15,763 bases of DNA. It comes from Methyloceanibacter sp. (GTDB taxonomy: Bacteria; Pseudomonadota; Alphaproteobacteria; Rhizobiales; Methyloligellaceae). The stretch covers positions 1 through 15,763 of the forward strand of contig JALHTP010000122.1 of the NCBI GenBank assembly GCA_022865725.1, read 5' to 3'. The notes under the pieces were generated by a model. It ran no database searches. It worked only from the letters and a program-made list of their open reading frames with translations, and was not told the DNA's origin. Of this stretch, positions 1 to 7,393 are shown piece after piece (the first letter of the stretch is position 1; every line of letters starts with the position of its first letter). A program made the translations under genes and the position numbers.

Positions 1-1985
1 AGATGGGCGAAGGTGATGACGGCGTCGAGACGGTTGCGGAACTCCGGGCTGAACAGCCGGTTGATCGCCTCCTCGTCGTCGCCCTCGCGCTTCGTGCGGT
101 TGAAGCCGATCGCCGCCTTGGCGAGGTCGCTCGCCCCGGCATTGGTGGTCATGATCAGGATGACGTTCTGGAAGTCGACGCGCTTGCCGTTATGGTCGGT
201 CAGCTTGCCGTGATCCATGACCTGCAACAGGATGTTGAACAGGTCCGGATGCGCCTTCTCGATCTCGTCCAGCAGCAGCACAGAGTGCGGGTGCTGGTCG
301 ATGCCGTCGGTCAAGAGGCCGCCCTGGTCGAAGCCCACATAGCCGGGAGGCGCGCCGATCAGGCGCGACACCGTGTGACGCTCCATATATTCGCTCATGT
401 CGAAGCGAAGCAGCTCGACGCCCAGCAGAAGCGCCAGCTGGCGTGCGACCTCGGTCTTGCCAACCCCGGTCGGGCCTGAGAACATATAGGAGCCGATCGG
501 CTTGCCGGGCTCGCGCAGCCCTGCGCGTGACAGCTTGATCGCCGCGGCAAGCGCCTCGATGGCCTTATCCTGACCGAACACCACCCGCTTGAGATCCTGG
601 TCGATGGCGCGCAGGACCTCGGCGTCCGACTTCGACACTGTCTTCGGCGGGATGCGCGCCATGGTGGCGATGGTGACCTCGACCTCCTTGACGCCGATCG
701 TCTTCCGCCGCTGCCGCTCGGGCACCAGCATCTGCGAGGCGCCGGTCTCGTCGATCACGTCGATCGCCTTGTCTGGCAGCTTGCGGTCGTGGATGTACTT
801 GGCCGACAGCTCGACCGCCGACTTGATCGCCTGGCTCGTATAGCGCACGCGGTGGAAATCCTCGAAATAGGGCTTGAGGCCTTTGAGGATCTCGATCGCG
901 TCGGGCACCGACGGCTCGTTCACATCGATCTTCTGGAAGCGCCGCACCAGCGCCCGGTCCTTCTCGAAATGCTGACGGTATTCCTTGTAGGTGGTCGAGC
1001 CGATGCAGCGCAGCGTGCCCGACTGGAGCGCGGGCTTCAGCAGGTTAGACGCATCCATGGCGCCGCCCGAGGTGGCGCCCGCGCCGATCACCGTGTGGAT
1101 CTCGTCGATGAACATGATGGCGCCGGGATAGTTCTCGATCTCGCGCATCACGGCTTTCAGCCGCTCCTCGAAATCGCCGCGATAGCGGGTTCCGGCCAGC
1201 AGCGCGCCCATGTCGAGCTGGAAGATGGTGGAATCGGCGAGCACCTCCGGCACGTCGCCCATGACGATGCGGCGCGCCAAGCCTTCGGCGATGGCCGTCT
1301 TGCCGACGCCGGGATCGCCGACGAAGAGCGGGTTGTTCTTCTGCCGCCGGCAGAGCACCTGGATGGTGCGCTGGATTTCCGGCCCGCGGCCGATCAAGGG
1401 ATCGATGCGGCCGGCGCGGGCCTTCTGGTTGAGGTTGATGCAATAGACCTCGAGCGCGTCGGCGCCGCGCTTCTTCTCCTCGCCGCCCTCGACGGTCGCC
1501 GCGTCCTCGTCGACGCCGCGCACGGCGCGCGGTTCCGACATGCCGCCCCGCTTGGCGATGCCGTGGCTGATATAGTTGACCGCGTCGAAGCGGGTCATGT
1601 GCTGCTCTTGCAGGAAGAACGCGGCATGGCTCTCGCGCTCGGCGAAGATGGCGACGAGCACGTTCGCCCCCGTCACCTCCTCGCGGCCCGAGGACTGCAC
1701 ATGCGCCACGGCGCGATGGATGACGCGCTGGAAGCCGGCGGTCGGCTGCGCGTCGCCATGGGTATCGAGCACCAGCCCCGACAGCTCGTTGTCGATATAA
1801 CCGGTGAGCTTGTCGCGCAGCAGATCGAGGTCGACGTCGCAGGCGCGCATCACCGCCGCCGCGTCACGGTCCTCGATCAAGGACAGGAGCAGATGCTCCA
1901 GCGTCGCATATTCGTGGCTGCGCTCATTGGCATGTTGCAGAGCGCGCCTGAGAGCCTGTTCGAGACTGGTCGAAAACGAAGCCAC
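1..1985 (-). CDS. clpA: ATP-dependent Clp protease ATP-binding subunit ClpA (3' end outside window)
   Basis: AAA+ unfoldase that feeds substrates, including those delivered by ClpS, into the ClpP peptidase in the cytoplasm. The first 661 codons are present. The N-terminal Clp repeat domain opens MASFSTSLEQAL and covers about residues 1-145. The first AAA+ module has Walker A GDPGVGKT at 223-230 and Walker B MFIDEIH near 290. The second has Walker A GPTGVGKT at 504-511 and a Walker B LLLDEIEKAHPD. An IGF tripeptide at 626-628 is the expected ClpP-docking loop. There is no ClpB-type middle domain, so it is ClpA rather than ClpB or ClpC. The start is GTG at 1985: an in-frame TAA lies immediately upstream, so no earlier start exists, and the Shine-Dalgarno sequence TGAGG overlaps the clpS stop codon. 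About 100 C-terminal residues are missing past the window edge. Confidence 0.97.
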   Translation of the reverse strand, partial: MASFSTSLEQALRRALQHANERSHEYATLEHLLLSLIEDRDAAAVMRACDVDLDLLRDKLTGYIDNELSGLVLDTHGDAQPTAGFQRVIHRAVAHVQSSGREEVTGANVLVAIFAERESHAAFFLQEQHMTRFDAVNYISHGIAKRGGMSEPRAVRGVDEDAATVEGGEEKKRGADALEVYCINLNQKARAGRIDPLIGRGPEIQRTIQVLCRRQKNNPLFVGDPGVGKTAIAEGLARRIVMGDVPEVLADSTIFQLDMGALLAGTRYRGDFEERLKAVMREIENYPGAIMFIDEIHTVIGAGATSGGAMDASNLLKPALQSGTLRCIGSTTYKEYRQHFEKDRALVRRFQKIDVNEPSVPDAIEILKGLKPYFEDFHRVRYTSQAIKSAVELSAKYIHDRKLPDKAIDVIDETGASQMLVPERQRRKTIGVKEVEVTIATMARIPPKTVSKSDAEVLRAIDQDLKRVVFGQDKAIEALAAAIKLSRAGLREPGKPIGSYMFSGPTGVGKTEVARQLALLLGVELLRFDMSEYMERHTVSRLIGAPPGYVGFDQGGLLTDGIDQHPHSVLLLDEIEKAHPDLFNILLQVMDHGKLTDHNGKRVDFQNVILIMTTNAGASDLAKAAIGFNRTKREGDDEEAINRLFSPEFRNRLDAVITFAH

Positions 1986-1993
1986 TTAGATCC

Positions 1994-2323
1994 TCACTCT
2001 TTCTCCATGGTGCATTGCAGCGGGTGTTCGTGCTGGCGGGCGAAGCTCGTCACTTGAGCTACCTTAGTCTCAGCAACCTCGTAAGTGTAGACCCCACAGA
2101 TGCCGACCCCCTTCTGGTGGACGTGCAGCATGATTCGGGTCGCCTCCTCGGCCGGCTTGTTGAAGAACCGCTCGAGCACGTACACGACGAAGTCCATCGG
2201 GGTGTAGTCGTCGTTGAGCAGCAGCACCTTGTAGAGACTCGGCCGCTTGGTTTTCGGCCGCGTCTTGGTGATGATATGGGTGCCGGTGTCATCGCCCCGG
2301 CGAGGATCGCCGTTCCGCGCCAT
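1994..2323 (-). CDS. clpS: ClpS, adaptor of the ClpAP protease
   Basis: N-recognin that binds proteins with N-degrons and hands them to ClpA. The protein is 109 residues, normal for the family. The N-terminal ~28 residues are charged and presumably flexible. The conserved core follows: LLLNDDYTPMDFV at 34-46 with the N-degron-binding acids Asp38 and Asp39, then MLHVHQKG with His69 at the position of the conserved pocket histidine, and the CGVYT...EVAETKV segment that contacts the ClpA N domain. The start ATG is preceded by AGGGG at a good distance. The stop codon is 8 nt before the clpA GTG, and the ribosome site of clpA includes that stop, so the two are probably translationally coupled. The order clpS then clpA is the usual one. 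Confidence 0.97.
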   Translation of the reverse strand: MARNGDPRRGDDTGTHIITKTRPKTKRPSLYKVLLLNDDYTPMDFVVYVLERFFNKPAEEATRIMLHVHQKGVGICGVYTYEVAETKVAQVTSFARQHEHPLQCTMEKE

Positions 2324-2398
2324 CGTCAGCCCCTATGTGGCGTCTCGTTCTTCATCTGCCAAGGTGAGTACGTCGCTCGCTCGCGACCATCCTCGTCC

Positions 2399-2428
2399 AT
2401 TCTAGCGGCAACGCGCAAGCCACCGCAA
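2399..2428 (-). promoter_or_regulatory. Candidate sigma-70 promoter for clpS-clpA
   Basis: On the minus strand TTGCGG (2428-2423) and TAGAAT (2404-2399) are separated by 18 nt, upstream of the clpS ATG at 2323. Both hexamers match the housekeeping consensus only partly. This leaves a 5' untranslated region of roughly 70 nt. It is a reading by eye without transcript data. Confidence 0.35.
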
Positions 2429-2481
2429 ATCGCTGCACTCTTCTCTTCATAACATAGTGCGAGTTGCCGACAGGAAAACGG

Positions 2482-2516
2482 CAAAAAAAAAGACCCGGGG
2501 CCGGCCCGGGTCTTTT
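2482..2516 (-). terminator. Intrinsic terminator of the phasin gene
   Basis: A perfect 12-bp stem (AAAAGACCCGGG at 2488-2499 with CCCGGGTCTTTT at 2505-2516) with a 5-nt loop. Read on the minus strand it is followed by an uninterrupted run of T (complement of the A run 2483-2491). It begins about 30 nt after the phasin stop codon. The plus-strand face has a shorter T run, so it may work weakly in both directions, but no plus-strand gene needs it. Confidence 0.93.
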
Positions 2517-2547
2517 CTTGGGAAAGGCTGAAGCCTGAAAGACGGCC

Positions 2548-2880
2548 TTAGGCGACCTTCTTGTTGAGGGCAACCTCGACCGGCTTATAGGCATCCTTGG
2601 CAAGGCCGACATACATCTCACCGAGCTTGGACATCTCGGCGATGTAGGTGTCATAGGCCTTCTTGGCATATTGGGACTGGATCTCGACGGCCTGCTCGAT
2701 CGACTTCGCGCCGATGAGCTGCTCGAAGGCACGGGTGGAATCCTCGAACGCCTTCTTGGAATAATCGGTAACCTCGGCAGCGATGGCCTGGAAGCCCTTG
2801 TTCACTTCGCCGAACGAACGGACGGCCGCATCAAAGCCGTCTTTGCCTACTTTTTGGTACTCTTCGAAACCTTTGAGCAT
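2548..2880 (-). CDS. Phasin family protein (PHB granule-associated)
   Basis: Small amphipathic helical protein of 110 residues expected to coat polyhydroxybutyrate granules. It starts MLKGFEEYQKVGKDGFDAAV and is almost entirely predicted helix, with no cysteine, signal peptide or membrane segment. The segment around residues 38-95 (TDYSKKAFEDSTRAFEQL, then SIEQAVEIQSQYAKKAYD) matches the phasin-2 family: an E/Q-rich helix with spaced Phe, Tyr and Ala. The ATG is preceded by AGAGGG at 6-7 nt. It is monocistronic: own candidate promoter upstream, strong terminator downstream. Alphaproteobacteria usually carry several phasin paralogues, so a specific phaP name is not given. The upstream TGCAC-rich region fits regulation by the PHB-sensing repressor PhaR. 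Confidence 0.9.
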   Translation of the reverse strand: MLKGFEEYQKVGKDGFDAAVRSFGEVNKGFQAIAAEVTDYSKKAFEDSTRAFEQLIGAKSIEQAVEIQSQYAKKAYDTYIAEMSKLGEMYVGLAKDAYKPVEVALNKKVA

Positions 2881-2905
2881 GGGAGCCCTCTTCTCGGAAA
2901 TGGGG

Positions 2906-2996
2906 TTGCACTATTGCTGCGAACGCGAGGAGGTATATATGCGTTGCACAAAGAAAATCAACCCAAATTTTTGCACTGCACAATAACTCTTTGCAC
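2906..2996. promoter_or_regulatory. Cluster of TTGCAC/TGCAC elements, putative PhaR operators
   Basis: TTGCAC occurs at 2906-2911, 2944-2949, 2971-2976 and 2991-2996, with an extra TGCAC directly repeated at 2977-2981 and a related TTGCTGC at 2914-2920. All have the same orientation. They flank and enter the candidate phasin promoter. PhaR repressors of alphaproteobacteria are known to bind TGC-rich sites of the TGCA..TGCAA kind in phasin promoters. Assigning this cluster to PhaR is inference, since phaR itself is not in the window. Confidence 0.5.
2934..2961 (-). promoter_or_regulatory. Candidate promoter of the phasin gene
   Basis: On the minus strand TTGATT (2961-2956) and TATATA (2939-2934) are separated by 16 nt, about 55 nt upstream of the phasin start codon. 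The spacer contains GTGCAA (complement of TTGCAC 2944-2949), so a protein bound there would block polymerase. Confidence 0.5.
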
Positions 2997-3194
2997 CCCG
3001 ACTTAACGCTTTGGCAATAGACCAATTTTAGCCTTCTTCCCGCCATGTGATGCGGCGAATTTGCGCGCGCGGCAGGCTCTGTGGCAAGGACGGGCGCGGG
3101 AAATCGGGGCTGGGGAAGCTTCGTCGACGGGGGAGGAAAGGCCAAGGCCTTTCGGGGGTTAGTGAGCATCGTTAAGCGCCGATTTGGGGGGCAT

Positions 3195-4496
3195 ATGCGC
3201 GGCTCAGCGCGCGTTCTGCTTGCGCTCGCGCTCATTATTGCGGCAGCCACCACGCCTTCCGGCGAGGCGCTGGCGAAAAAAAGATCGGGGACGCCCCAGA
3301 TCGCCGCTTCCATCGTCGTCGACATGAATTCGGGCTCCATCCTTCACGAGCAGGCGGCCGACACGCCCCGCTACCCGGCCTCGCTCACCAAGATGATGAC
3401 CCTCTATGTGCTGTTCGGCTATTTGCGGGCCGGCAACATTACGCAGAACTCCGATCTCGTGGTGACGCCGCACGCCGCGATCCAGGCACCGACCAAGCTC
3501 GGCCTGAAGATCGGCGCGACCATCAAGACGAGCGATGCGATCAAGGCGCTGGTGACCCAGTCCGCCAACGACGCCGCCGTGACCATCGCCGAGAACATCG
3601 CCGGCACCGAGGAGAACTTCGCCCGGGTGATGACGGATACGGCGAGGCGAATCGGCATGCGGAATACAACCTTCCGTAACGCTTCGGGGCTACCCAACGA
3701 CGAGCAGATCACCACGGCGCGCGACATGGCCATCCTTGCCGCCCATCTCATCCACGACTACCCGGAATATTACGGGGTGTTCGAGACCCGCTATTTCACC
3801 TTCAACGGCCGGAAATACCGCAACCACAATAAGCTCCTGCTCGGCTACAAGGGCACCGACGGCATCAAGACGGGCTACACGCGGGCGAGCGGCTACAATC
3901 TCACGGCCTCGGTGCATCGCGACAGCAAGCATCTCGTAGGCGTGGTGCTGGGCGGCAAGACGGGCAGCCAGCGCGATGCAGCCATGCGGGCCCTTCTCGA
4001 CAAGAATTTCGCTAGTGCCTCCACCACCGAGCCGTCGGCCGCGCAGCTGGTCGCCTCGCTGGTCACGACGACACCGGCGGCACCGCTTCCGGCGATGAAG
4101 AAGCCGGTCTATACGCTCGCGCCGCCGACGCCCGCTCCGGCGGCTCAGCCCACAAGCGCCGAAGGCGACATCGCCGAGCCGCCCTTGCCGATCAAAGCCA
4201 GCCTCACCGGGCCCTCGCCCAAGGCCTCAACGAAGTCGGTTCGCTACAGCGGCGCCTATCACGTCCAGGTGGGCGCCTTCATGTCCCAGGACGAGGCCGA
4301 GAATCGGCTCGGCGCCGTGCAGCAGCGCGCCGCCACCCTGCTCGACGGCCATTTGCCCTTCACCGCCTCCTTCATGAAGGACGATAGAGAGTGGTACCGG
4401 GCGCGCTTTGCCGGCTTCTCCAAGGACGACGCGCAAGCCGCTTGCGCGTCCCTGAAGAAGATGTCGCTCGACTGCGTGGTGATGAGCGCCGAATAG
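3195..4496 (+). CDS. D-alanyl-D-alanine carboxypeptidase (S11 family) with C-terminal SPOR domain
   Basis: Periplasmic penicillin-binding protein that trims the terminal D-Ala from peptidoglycan stem peptides. With this start (433 residues) it has a clear Sec signal peptide: MRGS, then a hydrophobic run to about residue 19, cleaved after EALA at 27. The catalytic motifs are complete: SLTK at 63-66 (nucleophile Ser63, base Lys66), SAN at 123-125 and KTG at 225-227. A proline/alanine-rich linker (about 273-350) leads to a C-terminal SPOR domain (about 353-432, beginning YHVQVGAF). SPOR domains bind denuded glycan strands at the division septum, so a septal role is inferred. The start is uncertain: GTG 3162 (after GGGGG) or ATG 3081 would extend the N terminus by 11 or 38 residues in the same frame, but ATG 3195 gives the most usual signal peptide. 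Confidence 0.93.
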   Translation: MRGSARVLLALALIIAAATTPSGEALAKKRSGTPQIAASIVVDMNSGSILHEQAADTPRYPASLTKMMTLYVLFGYLRAGNITQNSDLVVTPHAAIQAPTKLGLKIGATIKTSDAIKALVTQSANDAAVTIAENIAGTEENFARVMTDTARRIGMRNTTFRNASGLPNDEQITTARDMAILAAHLIHDYPEYYGVFETRYFTFNGRKYRNHNKLLLGYKGTDGIKTGYTRASGYNLTASVHRDSKHLVGVVLGGKTGSQRDAAMRALLDKNFASASTTEPSAAQLVASLVTTTPAAPLPAMKKPVYTLAPPTPAPAAQPTSAEGDIAEPPLPIKASLTGPSPKASTKSVRYSGAYHVQVGAFMSQDEAENRLGAVQQRAATLLDGHLPFTASFMKDDREWYRARFAGFSKDDAQAACASLKKMSLDCVVMSAE

Positions 4497-4521
4497 GCCT
4501 CGGCGCCGCTCGCTGCCCGGC

Positions 4522-5244
4522 TCATTTCCGGCCGAGCAGAACTTCCTTCGCCTCGTTGATCCGCGCCGCGAGATAGGTCGAGCCCCCCTGGTCGGGGTGC
4601 ATCTTCATCATCAACCGGCGATGCGCCTGCCTGATGTCCTCTTCGCTCGCGTCAGGGGCGATCCCGAGCACGGCGTGAGCCTCCTCGGCGCTCATGCGGT
4701 TGGCGTGGGCGCGGGCGCGTCCCTGCTGCCCTGCGGGCTCTGCCTGAGCCTTGCCCTCATCGCGCCATCCGGGCAGGCGCCAATCGAGATAGGCTTCCAT
4801 CAACGCTGCTTCCGGCGCGCCATCCTGGTGCAGCTCATCGAGGAGCTCCATCGCCTCTCGGTCACTGAGGGTGGAGAGCGTGCGGCCGGCAAATCGCCCG
4901 GAGAGGCACTTTCCATCCATCTGCCCGCTGTCATGGTCGAGCTGCATCTCGAGCCTCTCGGTCCGGATGTCGGATTTCTGTCCCGGCGTTTTGCGGGCCG
5001 AGCCGAAGGGGCCGCCGCGCCCAAACCAGCTGCCTCGCCCCATCAGCGAAAGGCCAAACACGGCGAGCGGAATGGCGAGGGGAAGCGCGCCGCGCGCCAA
5101 GAGGAAGCCTGCCGCAGCAAGGGCAGCCACGCCGCCCGTCTTGCGCACGACGCTCGCGAGCCTGCGCGGGTCGGCCAAAGCAACGAGCCGACCGGCGAAT
5201 AGAAGCAGGATGAGGAGCGCACAACCGGCGAGAAAATACGCCAT
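4522..5244 (-). CDS. Membrane-anchored J-domain (DnaJ-like) protein
   Basis: Type III J protein of 240 residues, expected to recruit DnaK to a membrane-linked task. Two hydrophobic segments lie at the N terminus (MAYFLAGCALLILLLFAGRL, then about 36-66). A polar central region of unknown fold follows, and a J domain occupies the last ~57 residues with the diagnostic HPD at 216-218 and the flanking RRLMMKM helix. The reading frame could start 33 codons earlier (5343), but that would overlap the VWA gene upstream by 89 nt and give an Arg-rich non-conserved tail. ATG 5244 lies 10 nt after the VWA stop and begins directly with a membrane helix. The pair is probably one operon. The arrangement resembles TIM14-like inner-membrane J proteins. 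The client is unknown. Confidence 0.88.
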   Translation of the reverse strand: MAYFLAGCALLILLLFAGRLVALADPRRLASVVRKTGGVAALAAAGFLLARGALPLAIPLAVFGLSLMGRGSWFGRGGPFGSARKTPGQKSDIRTERLEMQLDHDSGQMDGKCLSGRFAGRTLSTLSDREAMELLDELHQDGAPEAALMEAYLDWRLPGWRDEGKAQAEPAGQQGRARAHANRMSAEEAHAVLGIAPDASEEDIRQAHRRLMMKMHPDQGGSTYLAARINEAKEVLLGRK

Positions 5245-5254
5245 GGGAAGGCCG

Positions 5255-5980
5255 TCAGCCGAGCTGCCGCAGGAGACGCAAGGCTCCGCCGCTCTGCGTC
5301 TCCTCGCTGAAATCCTTAAGCGCCTTGCGGCCGCCCGCGGCATAGACCGCGACCGCGGTAAGGAGCTCGCGGAGCTGCTTGGCAGAGCCCGCGTCGAACG
5401 GGCAATAGGCCCCGCGCGAGAGTCGCGCGATCTCCCTGAAGGCGCGCTCGGCCTTCGACTCGCGGCCTTCTTGGAAGAGGAACACCGGCGTACCGATCAT
5501 GCCGAGCTCGCCCGCGAGCCTGGCGAGCCGATCGACGTCCTCCTCCATGCAATCGCCGACATAGACGAGCGCGTTGACCTTGCCCAACTCGCTTTCGCGG
5601 CGCGCATGCGCCAGCACCTTGCTGATCTGCGTCAAGCCGCCCGAGCAGGAGACCTGGCGCATCAGGCGCGCCAGCGCATCGGGATCGCCGACCCATTTCG
5701 ACGCCTGGCACTCGTTGAAGCCGCGGAAATAGACGAGCTGCACGTCGAGCCCGCCAACCGCCTTGACCGAATTGAACATGTCGCCCTGGAGCTCGAGCGC
5801 GAGGTCCCAAGAGGGCTGCCGGCTCATGGTCGCATCCATGGCGAAGATGATGCGCCCGCGGCCCGAGCCGACCGGCTTGAGCGCCCGCACGTCCTTGAGG
5901 AAGGCGTCGACCTCCGCGCGCGATCGCTCTCGTGCGACCTCGCTTTTTTCGGTCTTCGCCGGGGCTTTCGGCTGAGCCAT
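5255..5980 (-). CDS. VWA (von Willebrand factor type A) domain protein
   Basis: Cytoplasmic-looking 241-residue protein with no signal peptide. A charged N-terminal ~40 residues precede a single VWA domain. The metal-ion-dependent adhesion site is complete: Asp49-x-Thr51-x-Ser53 (DATMS), Thr117 in GGLTQ and Asp143 in VGDCMEED. Such domains hold a divalent metal and mediate protein-protein contacts. The partner cannot be read from the sequence. The segment RGAYCPFD near the C terminus and several cysteines are notable but unassigned. The start ATG has GGAG about 11 nt upstream. It is followed by the J-domain gene with a 10-nt gap, and this close pairing suggests a shared function. The specific role is unknown. 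Confidence 0.85.
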   Translation of the reverse strand: MAQPKAPAKTEKSEVARERSRAEVDAFLKDVRALKPVGSGRGRIIFAMDATMSRQPSWDLALELQGDMFNSVKAVGGLDVQLVYFRGFNECQASKWVGDPDALARLMRQVSCSGGLTQISKVLAHARRESELGKVNALVYVGDCMEEDVDRLARLAGELGMIGTPVFLFQEGRESKAERAFREIARLSRGAYCPFDAGSAKQLRELLTAVAVYAAGGRKALKDFSEETQSGGALRLLRQLG

Positions 5981-6065
5981 TCTCGTCCAACTCCGGGGCA
6001 GTCGAATTCTGCCGAACTATAGATGGACCCTTGAGCCCGGGCGGACAATGCCGGATCTAAGGCCC

Positions 6066-7356
6066 TCAGGCCTCGTCGGCTCCGGCGGCAAGCAGGCTCG
6101 CATTGCCGCCCGAGGCGGTGTTGCGGATAGAAGCAGTCGGGGCGCGCAAGGAGCGCGCGGGCCGCGGTCAAATAGGCGACGTCGGTATTCACCTTGCGCG
6201 TGAACACTGGATAGGCCGTCAGCCCCGCTTCTTGCGCCCATTTGATCTCGCTGTCCCAATAAGCGCCCTTGACGAGACGCACGGGGATACGCCGGCCGGT
6301 CGCCCGAGCCACAGACGCAAGCCATTCGATCAGCGGCAGCGCGCGCTTGCTATAGGCCTGCACAGCAAGCCCGAGCCCGTTCCAGCCGGCAAGTTTGAGA
6401 TCGGCGAAAAGCGGCTGCATCAGCGCGAGCGAAAGATCGAGCCTCTCGGCCTCTTCGGCATCGATGGTGAGCGGCAGCCAGGCGTCCCGCATGGCGTGCG
6501 CGAGGGTCGAGAGCCGCGGCAGAAGCTCGGCGTTGAGGCGCGCTTCTTGCGAAGGCTGATAACGGGGGTGGAGCGCCGAGAGCTTGACCGAGAGCCCGGG
6601 ACGGCTCAGCAGCTCGTCTTCGCTCCGCGCCGCGGCACCGGCCCAGGCAGCGATCTTTTCTGCCGCCGCGTCGTAGCGCAAGGCATAACGCTCCGCGTCG
6701 TCGCCTGTGCGCGCCGCCTCCCCCAACATGTCGAACGAGAAGCGATAGCCTTGCCGGGCTTCGTCCTCGGCGTTGGCGAGCGCCCCCCTCGATGGTCTCT
6801 CCGAGCACGAACTGATTGCCCAGGATGCGCATTGCCTAGCGCAGCGCCTGGCGAATGACCGGCTCGCCGCTTCTTGCGATCAGCCGCTGGACGAGGCCCG
6901 TAAGATCGCCCTGCCGCCGCCCGCTCCAATCGAGGATGCGCCCGGTCAGCATCAGACCCCAGGTCGAGGCGTTGACCAGGAGCGACTCGGAGTGGCCGAG
7001 ATGGCGCGACCAGTCGCCTGAGCCGATGGTGCCGGCGATCAGCCGGTCCGCGGTGGCGGCATCCGGGACGCGCAGCAGAGCCGCAGAGCAACAGAACCCC
7101 CTCCTCGCTCGACAGCCCATATTCGTGCAGGAAGGAATCGACGCCTCCGCTTTCGCTCCGGCCGGCGCGCGCCGCCTAGCCGCCTAGACGAGGTCGGAGG
7201 CCGCGCCTCGATGCGACGGCGCTCCCCCTCGTTGCAACGCGCATCAGCGATCAATGCCTCGACCAGCTTGCCTTCGTCGGCAAGAAGGGCCTCGCCGACG
7301 CCCGCGCGGCTTGGGAATTGAGCGCTCGGCCGGGTATGGCATTTGGTCTCGCCCAT
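6066..7356 (-). pseudogene. putA: Degenerate putA (bifunctional proline dehydrogenase / P5C dehydrogenase) remnant
   Basis: Recognisable PutA sequence lies in several minus-strand frames. The N-terminal piece reads LVEALIADAR...EGERRRIEAR (from ATG 7356), then GGVDSFLHEYGLSSEEGV, LLRVPDAATADRLIAGTIG and GLMLTGRILDW, then MRILGNQFVLGETIE, then the proline-dehydrogenase barrel (RPGLSVKLSALHPRYQPSQE, LTIDAEEAERLDLSL, GLGLAVQAYSKRALPLIEWL, RLVKGAYWDSEIK, YPVFTRKVNTDVAYL). Lesions are a frameshift after RRRIEAR, an in-frame TAG at 7186-7184, an apparent ~8-nt loss near 7082, TAG for CAG at 6838-6836, a frameshift in the C6 run 6783-6788, and an internal deletion near 6120-6126. Beyond that deletion a shifted frame reads NTASGGNASLLAAGADEA and stops at 6066, which looks like the extreme PutA C terminus. 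The whole aldehyde dehydrogenase half is missing. It cannot encode a working enzyme. Confidence 0.88.
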
Positions 7357-7393
7357 GGCATAAGTTTAACCCTTGGCCCCTAGGAGAAGAAGC

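Larger units (their letters stand above)
2881..3194. promoter_or_regulatory. 314-bp divergent intergenic region, phasin versus carboxypeptidase
   Basis: This gene-free stretch separates two divergent genes. The phasin side (2900-3000) is AT-rich compared with its surroundings. It carries a candidate minus-strand promoter and a set of TTGCAC/TGCAC elements. The carboxypeptidase side (3000-3194) is mostly high-GC and can be translated in the same frame as the downstream gene from ATG 3081, but that extension lacks conserved features and lies ahead of the signal peptide, so it is treated as non-coding leader. No convincing promoter hexamers were found for the plus-strand gene. Confidence 0.6.

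Noticed and set aside
789..2057. Plus-strand open frame of 422 codons opposite clpA
   Set aside because: The minus strand encodes an unmistakable ClpA with all motifs. Long antisense frames are common opposite high-GC genes, and the antisense product is Arg/His/Ala-rich without recognisable domains.
3081..3194. Longer N terminus of the carboxypeptidase from ATG 3081
   Set aside because: It would place 38 Gly/Arg-rich residues before an otherwise textbook signal peptide, and no ribosome site precedes ATG 3081. Kept only as an alternative.
4871..6022. Plus-strand open frame of 383 codons across the J-domain and VWA genes
   Set aside because: It lies antisense to two genes with clear motifs (HPD, MIDAS), has no ribosome site, and its composition is typical of a shadow frame.
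5824..6729. Minus-strand 301-codon frame as an intact proline dehydrogenase
   Set aside because: Only its first part is PutA. After FYPQ it runs into unrelated sequence antisense in phase to the VWA gene leader, so it is a fragment within the pseudogene.
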